Positions 26,101 through 35,200 of a DNA stretch of 64,000 bases are shown piece by piece. The stretch spans positions 64,190,905 through 64,254,904 of the forward strand of contig NC_067312.1 of the NCBI RefSeq assembly GCF_020740795.1, in the 5' to 3' direction. Position 1 is the first letter of the stretch, and every line of letters begins with the position of its first letter. The stretch is from Apus apus. Lineage: Eukaryota > Chordata > Aves > Apodiformes > Apodidae. Under the pieces are notes generated by a model. The model did not search any database. It was not told the DNA's origin and saw only the letters and a program-made list of their open reading frames with translations. The position numbers and the translations under genes are program-made.

Positions 26101-26694
26101 GTTCTGAACAAATGCTGCTGTACTTGGTCGGCTTGAAGTTTTTCCTTTTAACAGCAGCTTCCCACTTCTTGCAAAGATCAGGTCTTGTAAGAGGAAACCT
26201 GTAAGGAAGTAAAAAAAACAAAAAGTACGTTCGGCTTTTCTAGGGAGCCTGCGAGCTCAGGGTCGGGTTACAGTTGGGGCTGCCCTCACCGCGGCTCCGC
26301 TCTCCCTCAGCTCAGGAGCCAAACCCACCCTGCGCCGCGGGGCGCGGGCCGGGCACGGCTCCCGGCCCTCCGAACGCCCAGGGCCGGGGGGTCCCGCCGT
26401 CCCCCGGCTGCCCCGGGAGACCCGGGTGAGGGGCGCGGTGCGGGGCGCGGTGCGGGGAGGGGAGGGGTCCGGAGCTGCGCCCCGCCCCCCGCCCCGCCCC
26501 GCCCCAACAGCCCCGCCCCCCGCGCGCGCCCGCCGCCGCCTGGCCCCGCCCCTCGGGGCGAGTGCGCGCGCCGCCGCGGCCCCGCCCCGCTCCGCCCCGC
26601 CCCGCCCCGGCGGCCGCGCTCACTTGTGGAAGGAGATGGGCTTCTCTTTGTCGTATCGGTTCCGGCAGCGGTAGGCGGAACAGGACTGCACCAT
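22684..26694 (-). CDS. THAP1: THAP1, THAP-domain transcription factor (complete, 3 coding exons)
   Basis: The joined exons (26694-26624, 26198-26003, 23151-22684) encode 244 residues, against 213 in human. Residues 1-89 hold the C2CH THAP zinc finger: Cys5 and Cys10 in [10 protein letters not shown], then the Cys and His of SSICSEHF, and the AVPTIF box that closes the fold. A proline-rich linker follows, then the HCFC1-binding motif DHNY and a basic coiled coil ([20 protein letters not shown] onward). The protein ends in [11 protein letters not shown], almost as in mammals. THAP1 is a nuclear sequence-specific regulator of proliferation genes, and human variants cause DYT6 dystonia. All junctions have GT-AG ends. 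The extra length comes mainly from a much longer proline run in exon 3. Upstream lies a CpG island with a YY1-type site. The start is fixed by MVQSCSAY, the family's N-terminus. Confidence 0.97.
23152..26002 (-). other. THAP1: THAP1 intron 2
   Basis: About 2.85 kb between donor GTAAAC (26002-25997) and acceptor TTGTTTCTAG. No nested gene, CR1 copy or RNA gene was noticed in it. Confidence 0.9.
26003..26198 (-). CDS. THAP1: THAP1 coding exon 2
   Basis: Encodes the rest of the THAP finger, from [18 protein letters not shown] through [16 protein letters not shown] to AVPTIF, ending ANEK at a phase-0 donor (AAG|GTAAAC). The acceptor is a good polypyrimidine tract ending CTTACAG. This is the most conserved part of the gene. 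Confidence 0.97.
26199..26623 (-). other. THAP1: THAP1 intron 1
   Basis: Short intron of 425 bases from donor GTGAGC to acceptor CTTCCTTACAG. Most of it lies in the CpG island and is extremely CpG- and GC-box-rich (repeated ccccgcccc). Confidence 0.92.
26624..26694 (-). CDS. THAP1: THAP1 coding exon 1
   Basis: Encodes 23 residues plus two bases of the next codon ([19 protein letters not shown]...), including the first two zinc-binding cysteines. The donor GTGAGC follows at 26623-26618. The ATG context is AAGATGG, a strong start. Confidence 0.95.
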
Positions 26695-26845
26695 CTTTCC
26701 TGCTCCGCGCCCGCCGCGGCCCGGCGGCAGGGAGACGAGCTCGCGGGCGCCGTTAACTCACCGCCGGGCTCCCATCCTTCCCCTCCCCCCCCCGCCCGTG
26801 ACCCTCCGAGAGGGACAGAAACGGGACGCGGCCTCTCCCAACTCC

Positions 26846-26856
26846 AAGATGGCGGC
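26846..26856 (-). promoter_or_regulatory. YY1-type site near THAP1 start
   Basis: On the minus strand this reads GCCGCCATCTT followed by GG, the classical YY1 element usually found near transcription starts. It lies about 150 bases upstream of the THAP1 ATG and points the same way as the gene. YY1 is reported to act together with THAP1 on shared promoters, so a regulatory loop is conceivable but not shown. Confidence 0.6.
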
Positions 26857-27335
26857 GCCAGCTTCAGCGTAACTCTCGCGGTAGTGGCGCCCGCCGCGCT
26901 CGCCCATTGGCGGGTGGACACGAGGGGGCGGAGCCTCCCCTGCGGTTCCTCCAATCAGGTCGCCGCCTGTCAGCGCCGGGCCAGGTTCCCTGGCCCCGCC
27001 CCCTTCCCGCGGCCCCGCCCCCTTCCCCGCTGTCAGCGCCGCGCCCGGTCCCGCCTGCCCGGGCAGCCCGGGGGTGCGGGGCTCGGGGAGAGGGGCGGCC
27101 CGGCCCGCAGAGATCCCCGCCTCAGCGGGGCCTCAGCCGCGGGCCAGGGGCTGCAGAGGCCGGCGGGAGCTGCGCGGGGCCTGCGGGGAGGGGCTCCTGT
27201 CAGAGGGCTCTTCCGCCCGGGCCGTGCGCGGTGCCCTGGCAGGGGATGCTGGCTCCGGGCGGAGCAGCCAGGGTGGTACAGGCTGAGGAAGTTGGTTCCG
27301 TGAGCCCCGAAGGGTTTGCAGGCTCCTCACCGAAA

Positions 27336-27369
27336 GAAAAAAGAAAGAAAAAAAAAAAAAAAAAAAAAA
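27336..27369. repeat. Poly-A / GAAA simple repeat
   Basis: An A-rich run (gaaaaaagaaagaaaa then pure A) followed at once by a G-rich block (about 27370-27394). Confidence 0.9.
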
Positions 27370-27399
27370 GGGCGGGGTGGGGGGGGAGGAAGAGGGGAA

Positions 27400-29290
27400 C
27401 AAAAAAAAATAACCAAAAAAGACCACGTGTTCATAACACGCAATGGCATGAAGGATGCGTCGAACAGCTGGGTTTCACGCACCCAAACTTGGCTTGCAGG
27501 TGCATGGGCACGTCCTGGGTAGTAAATCTAAATCAATGGGTGTCCTTAGAAATAAGTTCATTTCAAACGGCTTCGGAGTTTTTCCATCCTGTGGGCTGCC
27601 CTTCCAGCTCCGCAGTAGATCAGGGAGTAAAATCATCCTCTGATGACCTCAACAGGTCTGATGAAGGGACTTCCCTCTAGCATCATCTCTCTCATGTATC
27701 ACATCATATCATACCTAGAATTTCTCTGACAATCCCCCCAGAGCTAAGTGAACATCTCAAGATTTTTCTTTGTCTCCACCCAGGACCTCGTTTTTTTTTT
27801 CTCAGTCCACGTTCCTGCTCTGCACTTGATTTTTAAGAGGAAGAAGAGCAGCTGTACTGACTCCAGCTAGGAGGCTGCATTTTCTCTACCTCGACAGCCC
27901 TCTTTGCTCAGCTGCAGAGAAGCCAGTGGCTGCCATTCACTTGCCCAGGAATATCCCATGGAAAGCCCCATACAGCAAACAGCCACAGCAACATTTCCAC
28001 AAAATCGCTCTCTGTAGATGTTCTCAGTACTCCCCGTTGGTTGAGCACTGCTAGTGCTGCCCCTCTGCTGCTAGGTCAGCCAAGAGACAAGGAAGTAAAA
28101 ATAAGCTCTTTCTAGCACCACCTTCCTCACCAAGAAGGACGTGCTCACTCCTCCCCTCCCCACGCAAATGCCTCCATTTCTGGCTTTTGCCTGCCGGCTT
28201 CCTCCTTGCTGGAGCCCTACTGCCACCAGTTTTCTGGGCAGGTATTCTGCAACAGCCTCAGGTAGAGGCACAGCAGGGCTGCCCAAGAGAAGATGAGCTG
28301 GGGTTGGCCAGAGCCAAAGTGGTAGCACTCACCAGCCTGGGCAGAGTCCTGCAGCACCTGAGCAGGGCGGGCAAAGCAGTCACTCACCAGAGGTTGGACC
28401 CACTGACACACCCAGAGAAGGTGAGGTGATGAACCAGGTACGAGGTCCACCCAAGGACTCCGGGCAGGAACAGTGGGAGATGGTGCCAGGAACAGGACTG
28501 GAAACATAGGTCCAAGGTCCACCCAAGAGATGGGGCTGGACAGAGGAACACCTGCGACATAGATGGGCAGGGACTGAAGACCCATGGGCCTGAGGTGAAA
28601 TGGAGTTCCTGCCCCATGGGCAGGATGTGTAGTTGGGGGCCCCAAGGTAGGAAAGTCAGAGTCACCAAGGCCTTAGTTAATACACTTAGGTTCTGGTTCT
28701 CCTGCAGATCTGAAGTCTCACGTCTGGGGTAAAGTCCTTCCTGAGTTGAGACTGGTGTCTTGGCCTCCCCCCCCACCAGTGCCCACTGGTGGTTTTGAAG
28801 TGAAGCTCGGCACAGTTGAGGCACAGCAGGGACACCCACACGGTGGGGCTGCAGCAGAGCTCAGCAACGTGGCTGAACCCTGGGAGAAGAGGCACTTGGT
28901 CTTTAGGTGCAGGGAGAAAAAAGGAGAGTGCACAAGGCTGATGCCTAGCTCTGGGTTGACCATGGATGGGGAGAACTGATGAATGTGAGATGAGCCACTC
29001 AGGCCCTCAGTCAGCAAACCGACTTAAAAGAGAGATATCAGCAGCTATGTTCGGATCATGTAAGTATCCCCAGCAGAAGGGATTTTTAAAAGACTGTGTG
29101 GAAACCAATTTCCTCATCCTGTAAGAATTTCACAAACTTGGAGAGGGGCAGGGGGAGTTGTCTCAAGGGAAGATAACAAATAAATACAACCTCCAAACTG
29201 AAAAACAGTATTTTCTTGTGTCACTATTGTTGAAAAGACATCTAAGCTGTTTCAAAACCTTTCCCAAAACTTCCCCTCTTCTAAACCCTC
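27400..29290. other. Intergenic stretch between THAP1 and the JUN-like gene
   Basis: No gene recognised. A GC-moderate segment at about 28430-28650 has several open frames on both strands and the phrase ggtccacccaag twice (about 28445 and 28516). None of it matches a family I know. Confidence 0.5.
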
Positions 29291-29345
29291 CCCCCCCGCC
29301 CCCCCACGAATAAAAGTTACATCACATTCATCTCCTTCTTGCTAG
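29290..29345 (+). promoter_or_regulatory. Candidate core promoter of the JUN-like gene
   Basis: A C-rich run (29289-29305) is followed by an AT-rich TATA-like element (aataaaag, 29309-29316) and then TTACATCA at 29317-29324. The last resembles the two AP-1/ATF sites that drive the c-jun promoter (TGACATCA and TTACCTCA) and could serve autoregulation. A start just downstream would give a GC-rich 5' leader of about 600 bases, similar in kind to the long leader of c-jun. This is inference from sequence only. Confidence 0.4.
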
Positions 29346-29399
29346 TGGTTTTTGCTTTGACAAGTCGGTGTGTTTCCCGACGACCGAGCGTTTGCGCAG

Positions 29400-31300
29400 C
29401 AAACTTCCCGACCCACGTTGTCGGGAAGCATTAACCCTCGACACCTGCACTGCCCTGTGCCCATCCACCACCGCCCGCCCGACCCGCAGCAGCCGACACG
29501 CGTGATCTTCGCTCGCTTTCCTCCCGCAGGACGTGTGCGGCGGCTGGAGCATCCCCGGGTGATGCCCACGGGAAACCCCTCCTGGATGGGGGGCGGGGGG
29601 GGGAGCTCCCGGCACCGCCTCCTCTCCCGTTCCGCACCCGTGGGGGGAGTTTTTCGGGGGAAGCAGCGCGGGTTCCCCACGGGCACCTCCCCGGGGCAAC
29701 GCCGGGACTGCGGCGGTAAGCCTTTTCGCGCAAGCCCGGCGGGCGGGGGAAGGAGCGCGGGGGAAGGAGCGCGGGGACCGGCGGCGGGAGGCGGCGGCGG
29801 GGCCGGGGCGTGGCGTGGGGCCGGCGGCGCCGGGAGGCGGCTCAGTCCCCGCTGCCAGCCGAGGGCGGCGGGCCCAGCTGAGGAGGCGCCCAGCCCGGCC
29901 CGCCGCGCACCGGAGCCGGTGCCGCCGGCCGGCGAGGGCGGCAGCATGAGCGGCGGCCGCAGCGGGCGATCCGCCGTAAAGATGGAGGCGCCGTTTTACC
30001 CCGAGGAAGGGCTGGAGCTGCTGCCTGACTTCGTGCCGCTGCCGACATTCGGTACCGCCGGCGGACCTGCCGCCGAGGCGGCGGCGGGACAGAAGCTGCT
30101 GCTTGGGGCTGGGAAGAAGAGGGACCTGGCCACGGCCGCCCCCGCGCCGCTGCCGGGGCCCTTCGCTCTGCGCCCGCCCGCCGGCGCTCGCAGCAGCGCA
30201 GCAGCCCTCCGCTTGCTGCCGCCGCCCGCCGCCCCGCCGCCTCCCGCCGGTGCCACGGAGCCAGCGAGCGGCGGCGGGGCGGCGGCCCGCGGCGGCCCGG
30301 AGGCCGCGCTGGGATCGGCTGCGGAGCTGCCGCTGCTGAAACTACCGCCGGCCGCCGACCTGGAGCAGCTGCTCATCCAGGGGGGCGCGGGGCTGGGGGC
30401 CGGCAGCCCGGGGCCGGCGGCGGCCGCGGCGGGGAGCGGCGGGGCACCGGCAGCGGGGCCGTTTCTCTACCGGCAGCCGGTGACGCAGGAGCAGGAGGGT
30501 TTCGCCGACGGTTTCGTTAAGGCCCTGGCCGACCTGCACAAGCAGAATCAGTTGCTGGCGGCGCCGCCGCCGCCGCTCTCCACGCCGGGACCCTGCTGCA
30601 CCGCCCGCCCGGGGCCGCCAGGAGCCCCCGCCGCCGCCGACCCACCGGCCGTCTACACCAACTTGAGCGGCTTCAACCCCGCGGGGCCGCTGAGCCCCTC
30701 GGGCAGCGCCTACCCCGCCGCCTCCGCCCCGCCGCCGCCGCCGCCGGGCCTGGCCTTCGGGGCGGCGGGTCTGGGGAGCGGGCGGCTGCCGCCGGCGCGG
30801 TCCCTGGAGGAGCCGCAGACGGTGCCCGAGGTGCCGCCGTCGACGGGCGGGGAGGGAGGCAGCAGCGCCCCGACGCCACCGTCGCTGTCGCCGCTGGACG
30901 CGGAGAGCCAGGAGCGGCTGAAGGCGGAGCGCAAGCGGCTGCGGAACCGCATCGCCGCCTCCAAGTGCCGCCGGCGGAAGCTGGAGCGCATCGCTCGGCT
31001 GGAGGAGAAGGTGAAGGCGCTGAAGGGGCAGAACGCCGAGCTGGCCGCCACCGCCAACCTCCTCCGCGCCCAGGTCACCCAGCTGCAGGGCCGCGTCCGC
31101 AGCCACCTCTCCTCCGGCTGCCACATCAACGCCGCCGGGCATCCTCCCCCCGCCGCCGCCGTCCCCGGCCAGTCCCGGGAACCGGCCCCCGAGGCGGCTG
31201 CTGCTTCCGAGGCCAGCGCCTGCTGAGGAGAGACGCCCGGACGGCAGCCGACCACAGCCGCCGAGGGACCGCGGTGTCGAGAAGCTCGCCCGCCGCCGCT
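29400..31300. promoter_or_regulatory. CpG island over the JUN-like gene
   Basis: CpG-dense sequence extends from the presumed 5' leader across the whole coding region, with third codon positions almost always G or C. This is usual for JUN-family genes but marks a sharp change from the AT-rich flanks. Confidence 0.85.
29946..31226 (+). CDS. JUN-family bZIP transcription factor (intronless, atypical)
   Basis: A single exon of 426 codons, as in all JUN genes. Domains: N-terminus [12 protein letters not shown] (residues 11-22) like AKMETTFY of c-Jun; [16 protein letters not shown] (130-145) matching the LLKLASPELERLIIQ activation segment; [15 protein letters not shown] and DLHKQNQL (180-203); [10 protein letters not shown] (236-245); EEPQTVPEV (288-296); TPPSLSP (310-316); the basic region from [20 protein letters not shown] (326 on); and five heptad leucines to about residue 385. 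It should bind AP-1 sites as a JUN/FOS-type dimer in the nucleus. Oddities: both JNK-type Ser-Pro sites are absent, the first SUMO lysine is lost, and after SGCH a new tail ending SEASAC replaces the family C-terminus. ATG 29982 (MEAPFY, AAGATGG context) is an equally good start, giving 414 residues. Features are mixed between JUN, JUNB and JUND, so I give no symbol. Confidence 0.93.
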   Translation: MSGGRSGRSAVKMEAPFYPEEGLELLPDFVPLPTFGTAGGPAAEAAAGQKLLLGAGKKRDLATAAPAPLPGPFALRPPAGARSSAAALRLLPPPAAPPPPAGATEPASGGGAAARGGPEAALGSAAELPLLKLPPAADLEQLLIQGGAGLGAGSPGPAAAAAGSGGAPAAGPFLYRQPVTQEQEGFADGFVKALADLHKQNQLLAAPPPPLSTPGPCCTARPGPPGAPAAADPPAVYTNLSGFNPAGPLSPSGSAYPAASAPPPPPPGLAFGAAGLGSGRLPPARSLEEPQTVPEVPPSTGGEGGSSAPTPPSLSPLDAESQERLKAERKRLRNRIAASKCRRRKLERIARLEEKVKALKGQNAELAATANLLRAQVTQLQGRVRSHLSSGCHINAAGHPPPAAAVPGQSREPAPEAAAASEASAC

Positions 31301-31617
31301 CCGTTACCGCCACTATTATTATTAATTATTATTATTTATTTGCGCCCGGAGAAGACGGTTGCAGGAGCCGGGTGTTGCTAGGCGTTTCCAGAGGTCTGTC
31401 CATGTTGCACTCAGCAGCGAGGGTCTCCGTGGGTGGTTTTGGGGCAGGTGGTTGATTTTTTTTTTCAGTGAAGTACTTGAGGTCTGTAGAGATTTCGGAA
31501 ATTAAGGAAATTCCTGTTTACAGAAAGATTCAACTTTATTTTAATGGGGGATATAACAAGTGTGTTTCCTAATACACCTTACTGAACTGTCTAGCAATGG
31601 ATAAGCTTTTCAAACTT

Positions 31618-31635
31618 AAAAAAAAAAAAAAAAAA
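31618..31635. repeat. Poly-A run
   Basis: Uninterrupted A bases within the presumed JUN-like 3'UTR. Confidence 0.85.
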
Positions 31636-32210
31636 GCCAGAATCGTACCCTTTTGAAAAGATGTGCGTGTATATATATATATTTAAAACATAATATGGCT
31701 ATGTATATTTTCTTGGTATTGATAAAGAACTTTTTTAAAAATACTGTCTTTATCTAGAGCTTTAATTTGCCATTGAGAGTTTAAGACAACTGTGTGGGTG
31801 CTCTTGCACGTACACGGCTTCAGTTTTAAAATCGAACCCTGGAGGGAAGTGATTTTTTGTTGTAACTCTTAAGCAGAATGAAATGCATTGCTGACTCAGT
31901 CATATGAAAATACTTTTCTAAACTGTACGCTCCATATTTCTTGTGCCAGTGCAAAGTTGGGGCATTGATAGTTATTTATTGAAACTTGAACACTTTTGGA
32001 CGTTGCCTAGACATTATTTTTCTAGATAACATGTTAGTAGTGAAAACAGTTACTTTGGCAAGAAGAGCTTTACCTTTTTTCCGTCACTGTGTACATTCCA
32101 GTAGTGTTTGCTCTTTACACAGTATAGTAACAACTCAGTGCTATACAGAAAAGGGCTCAGTTTTGGGGTGGGTTAGCTATAAAGGGGGTAATTCCATTGT
32201 ATTCTGTTTG

Positions 32211-32216
32211 AATAAA
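32211..32216 (+). terminator. Candidate polyadenylation signal of the JUN-like gene
   Basis: AATAAA about 985 bases after the stop, giving a 3'UTR of about 1 kb, close to that of c-JUN. Another AATAAA at about 33350 is an alternative. Confidence 0.45.
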
Positions 32217-35200
32217 TCACAGAAATGTTATGGAGAAGTAGATTTATTTTTCAGTAGAAATCTGTGTATCTTGCTTCTTGGTCTACTTTGTTCTAAAGAA
32301 ACTTTCTGCAATACTTTGTAGACAGGAAAAGTCGGTGCTAGAGCGTGAAATGTTTTTTCTGGTTGGGAAGAGTTGGTGTGATTTATTTCTTGGTCAAGAT
32401 TTTACTAGTAGAAGAGAATAGCCAAGTTTCCTCTGATAGGACATAATCCTCAACAAGTTTTTGAAAGCTTTAGATCCCTTGCTCGGCACTCCTGCCTGCG
32501 TTGCTTCTGCTGCACCTGTGTATTTTCAGCATAGCCGCTATCGCAGCGCAGTCGAGCCCTGCGGCGTGGTGCGGTCGGAAGGGTCTGTCGGAGTGTGAAG
32601 GTCGTCCCACCAGATGCCTCCCCAGTGTGGGGGGCTGTGGGCCAGGCCTGCCACCGTGGGAGGGCAGAGCTTCTCCTGAGCAGATCCAGCTGCGGAGCAG
32701 GGCCTGCCCCCTGCTTTTGAAACTGTGCTGACAACTCTACTTGAACTCAGAGGCAAAACGTACATGGGGATATTTGTCTGTGCCAGCTGGTGAAAATGGG
32801 GGATTGCATGAGGAGCCAAGGGGGCATAGACATCTTTATGTGCATAAACCATTGCTCAGATCTGTTAAACCCACTCAGGAGCTGTTCAACATCCCTTCTT
32901 CTGAAGGCTACACTTGACGCTTTGAAATTGAAGAAGAATGGGATAGACTCATGGTTTTTCTTGCTTTCACTGGGGATACGTGAGTGCTATCTGCTTAGAA
33001 AGTTGAGCTGCAGCAGGGAATTGCGTGAGCTTTTTCTTCTGCTGCGTAGTCATCCCTGGCACATGTGTCAAATGACATGACAATGCATAGTAATGGTGTT
33101 ACTGTAGCTGAGATGCTCTGAGGATATTACTTTTCTTAATGCATATGCAAATTAAGTAGAAGCCATATTAATCATTGTATAACTGTTTAATTGTGTCACC
33201 AGAGCCTTTTTCAGTGGTTGGAATGCTTGCCTTCTGCTGTTAGAAATACTGATGAGCAGATAAACTATTTTGATCTTAACACAATTTTGAAGACTTCTTT
33301 AAGGCACCCTAGACCAGACAGCATACAATCTGTAGCACTGCCTGTTATAGAATAAATGGTTGAAAAATAACTGGGGCTTAGTGTGTGGCGGGTATCACAT
33401 ATCTGCAAAGATGCTGCAAGACTGGAGGAACTGATAAAGACTCTTTTTTCACTTCACACTTAACATGCTTTCCCTAGTGAGAGAGATAATGCTGCCTGGT
33501 AGATACATTGGCATGTGCCCCTTAGCTTTACTGTATACGTAGTCAAATTGGGATTTTTAAGTATCCCTAAAAAAAGATGTAAAAATTACGTGGGTGGACA
33601 CTGCTATTTCAGTTCTTGTATTGCAAATGAGTGTAGGACCAGGTAAAGATCTTGCAGTAGAACACAGGGCAGTCATAAACGTAGCTGTGCCATACTTGTT
33701 CTTTGCTCATTCTACTGTTTCTTGTCAGAATAAAGAGCAATATCCAAGGAGAAGTGAGGGATCCATAAGACACAGGAAATCACTGCAATTCACCTTCCCA
33801 GCTAAGGGCGGGGTTATAATGAGTTCATGCTTTTCAGCATGGTGGTGTTCAAGCTGAAAACCACCACACGTTGCCTCTTTCCCATCTGAACTTTCAGCAA
33901 GAGCAGTCCTGCATCCAGCTTCCCAAAGTTCTCATGGAATAACTTCTTTGATAGCCTGTTTTATGTTCTGACACCTGTTAGGTGGTAGAAGTGCTGACAG
34001 GCCAGCTCTGTTGCCCTGTTGAAAGCTGAGAGGTTACTAGTGAGGCTGGCAGTGCCAGCTCTTTTTCAGAGGCTACTAAGTTACCTTCAAAAATACCTTC
34101 TTTTATCTGGTATTTAGGGTGAGACACAGGATCTAACACTAATGTGACCAAAATCTGAGAACAGTGTGGGATGGCTGAGTTTTTCCCTGTTGATTCTGCT
34201 AGAACTTGCTGCCCCTGTCACAGATATGAGTGGGCAGCCTGAGAGCCTAAGGTTTTAAACCGATCTAACAAGACTCAGGAGTACTTGCCTTCTGCAGCTG
34301 TCAGGCTCAATTGTAACTGTCATCTAAAATATATTACTGCTTTAACTTTTGTCCCTGTAATATTCCCGAATATTTAAATATGGCTTCCTTATTTTTTCCT
34401 GCCTTTTTTGTTCTGTTTGTTGCAGCTTTTTTTCCTGGCTATTTCTTTTAGGTTTTTATTTTCTGCCTAAAACATTGGTCCCTATGAGATGCTAAAAGGT
34501 AAATAGTGGTTTAAAATGTTCCAGGCTGTTTATATGATTTGCATCAATGTAGCTCCTTTTCAGTAACTGTAGGGAAGTTGGTTGTATTATTGTCACTGTA
34601 AAGAAGAAAAATAGTTTATGTTCAGTGGAACCTCTGTGCTTTTTAGTGTTTTTCTTCATCCTTCAAAACTATCATATTTTGTTATATTTGGGCACATTGT
34701 TTGCTAGTCTTTACAAGGATTCTCACAGTGTGACTTGATTTGCAGGTGATTCACCTGCCCTTCATGATCTGGGTTTGTATTCCAGGTGTGAACCCATGAC
34801 AAACAAACATCCCTCTTTTTTTTCTTTGCCCTAGGTGTAATCTCTGCTCTGGAATTTATACAGTCCCTTCCTTTGTCTGCTTTGGTGGAAGCCTGGTCCT
34901 GTTCACATCTCACTTGCTGCTCATCAGCATATTTTGTATGTGCTTGAACCTATGTCTTGATCTAGATGTGAAGTGCCTTCCTATTTAGGTGCTACAGCAA
35001 AATGGATTTAATTATAAATGACTTTCATTTCTTTGAATTGTTATCTTATCTTTTCTGTCTTGGGGAGTAAGAGGAGGAGTGGTTGTGGTGAAGGAAGTCT
35101 TGTTCACGCCTTTCTTGGGTAGAGGGAGGAGCTCCCATCAGATCTGCCCCTGCTTGCTGTTAGTAGAGGGAAAGTATTCTGCTACGACAGATTAAAATTA

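Larger units (their letters stand above)
26400..27260. promoter_or_regulatory. THAP1: THAP1 CpG-island promoter
   Basis: A dense CpG island spans THAP1 exon 1 and its upstream side. It holds many GC boxes, an inverted CCAAT (ATTGG, 26906-26910), a CCAAT box (26951-26955) and a YY1-type motif. No TATA box is evident, as expected for a housekeeping-type promoter. Island promoters are often bidirectional, but I found no coding exon starting on the plus side before the JUN-like gene. Confidence 0.8.
31227..32235 (+). other. Probable 3'UTR of the JUN-like gene
   Basis: After the stop the sequence turns AU-rich. An ATT-rich block (31313-31341) contains ATTTATTT, and further ATTTA pentamers lie at 31681-31685 and 31974-31978. 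AU-rich elements destabilise immediate-early mRNAs such as JUN and FOS, which would fit. The region also holds a poly-A run (about 31618-31635) and a short (AT)n repeat (about 31669-31682). Confidence 0.6.

Noticed and set aside
26307-26954. Minus-strand frame of 215 codons across THAP1 exon 1
   Set aside because: It is in a different frame from the clear THAP1 exon and is made of Gly/Ala/Arg/Pro runs from the CpG island.
26907-27680. Plus-strand frame of 257 codons over the THAP1 promoter
   Set aside because: It runs through the CpG island and a poly-A tract, and has simple-sequence composition and no known domain. GC-rich DNA yields such frames by chance.
30342-31313. Long minus-strand frame of 323 codons
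   Set aside because: It is the antisense shadow of the GC-rich JUN-like coding region, with low-complexity Arg/Gly/Ala content and no family motif.
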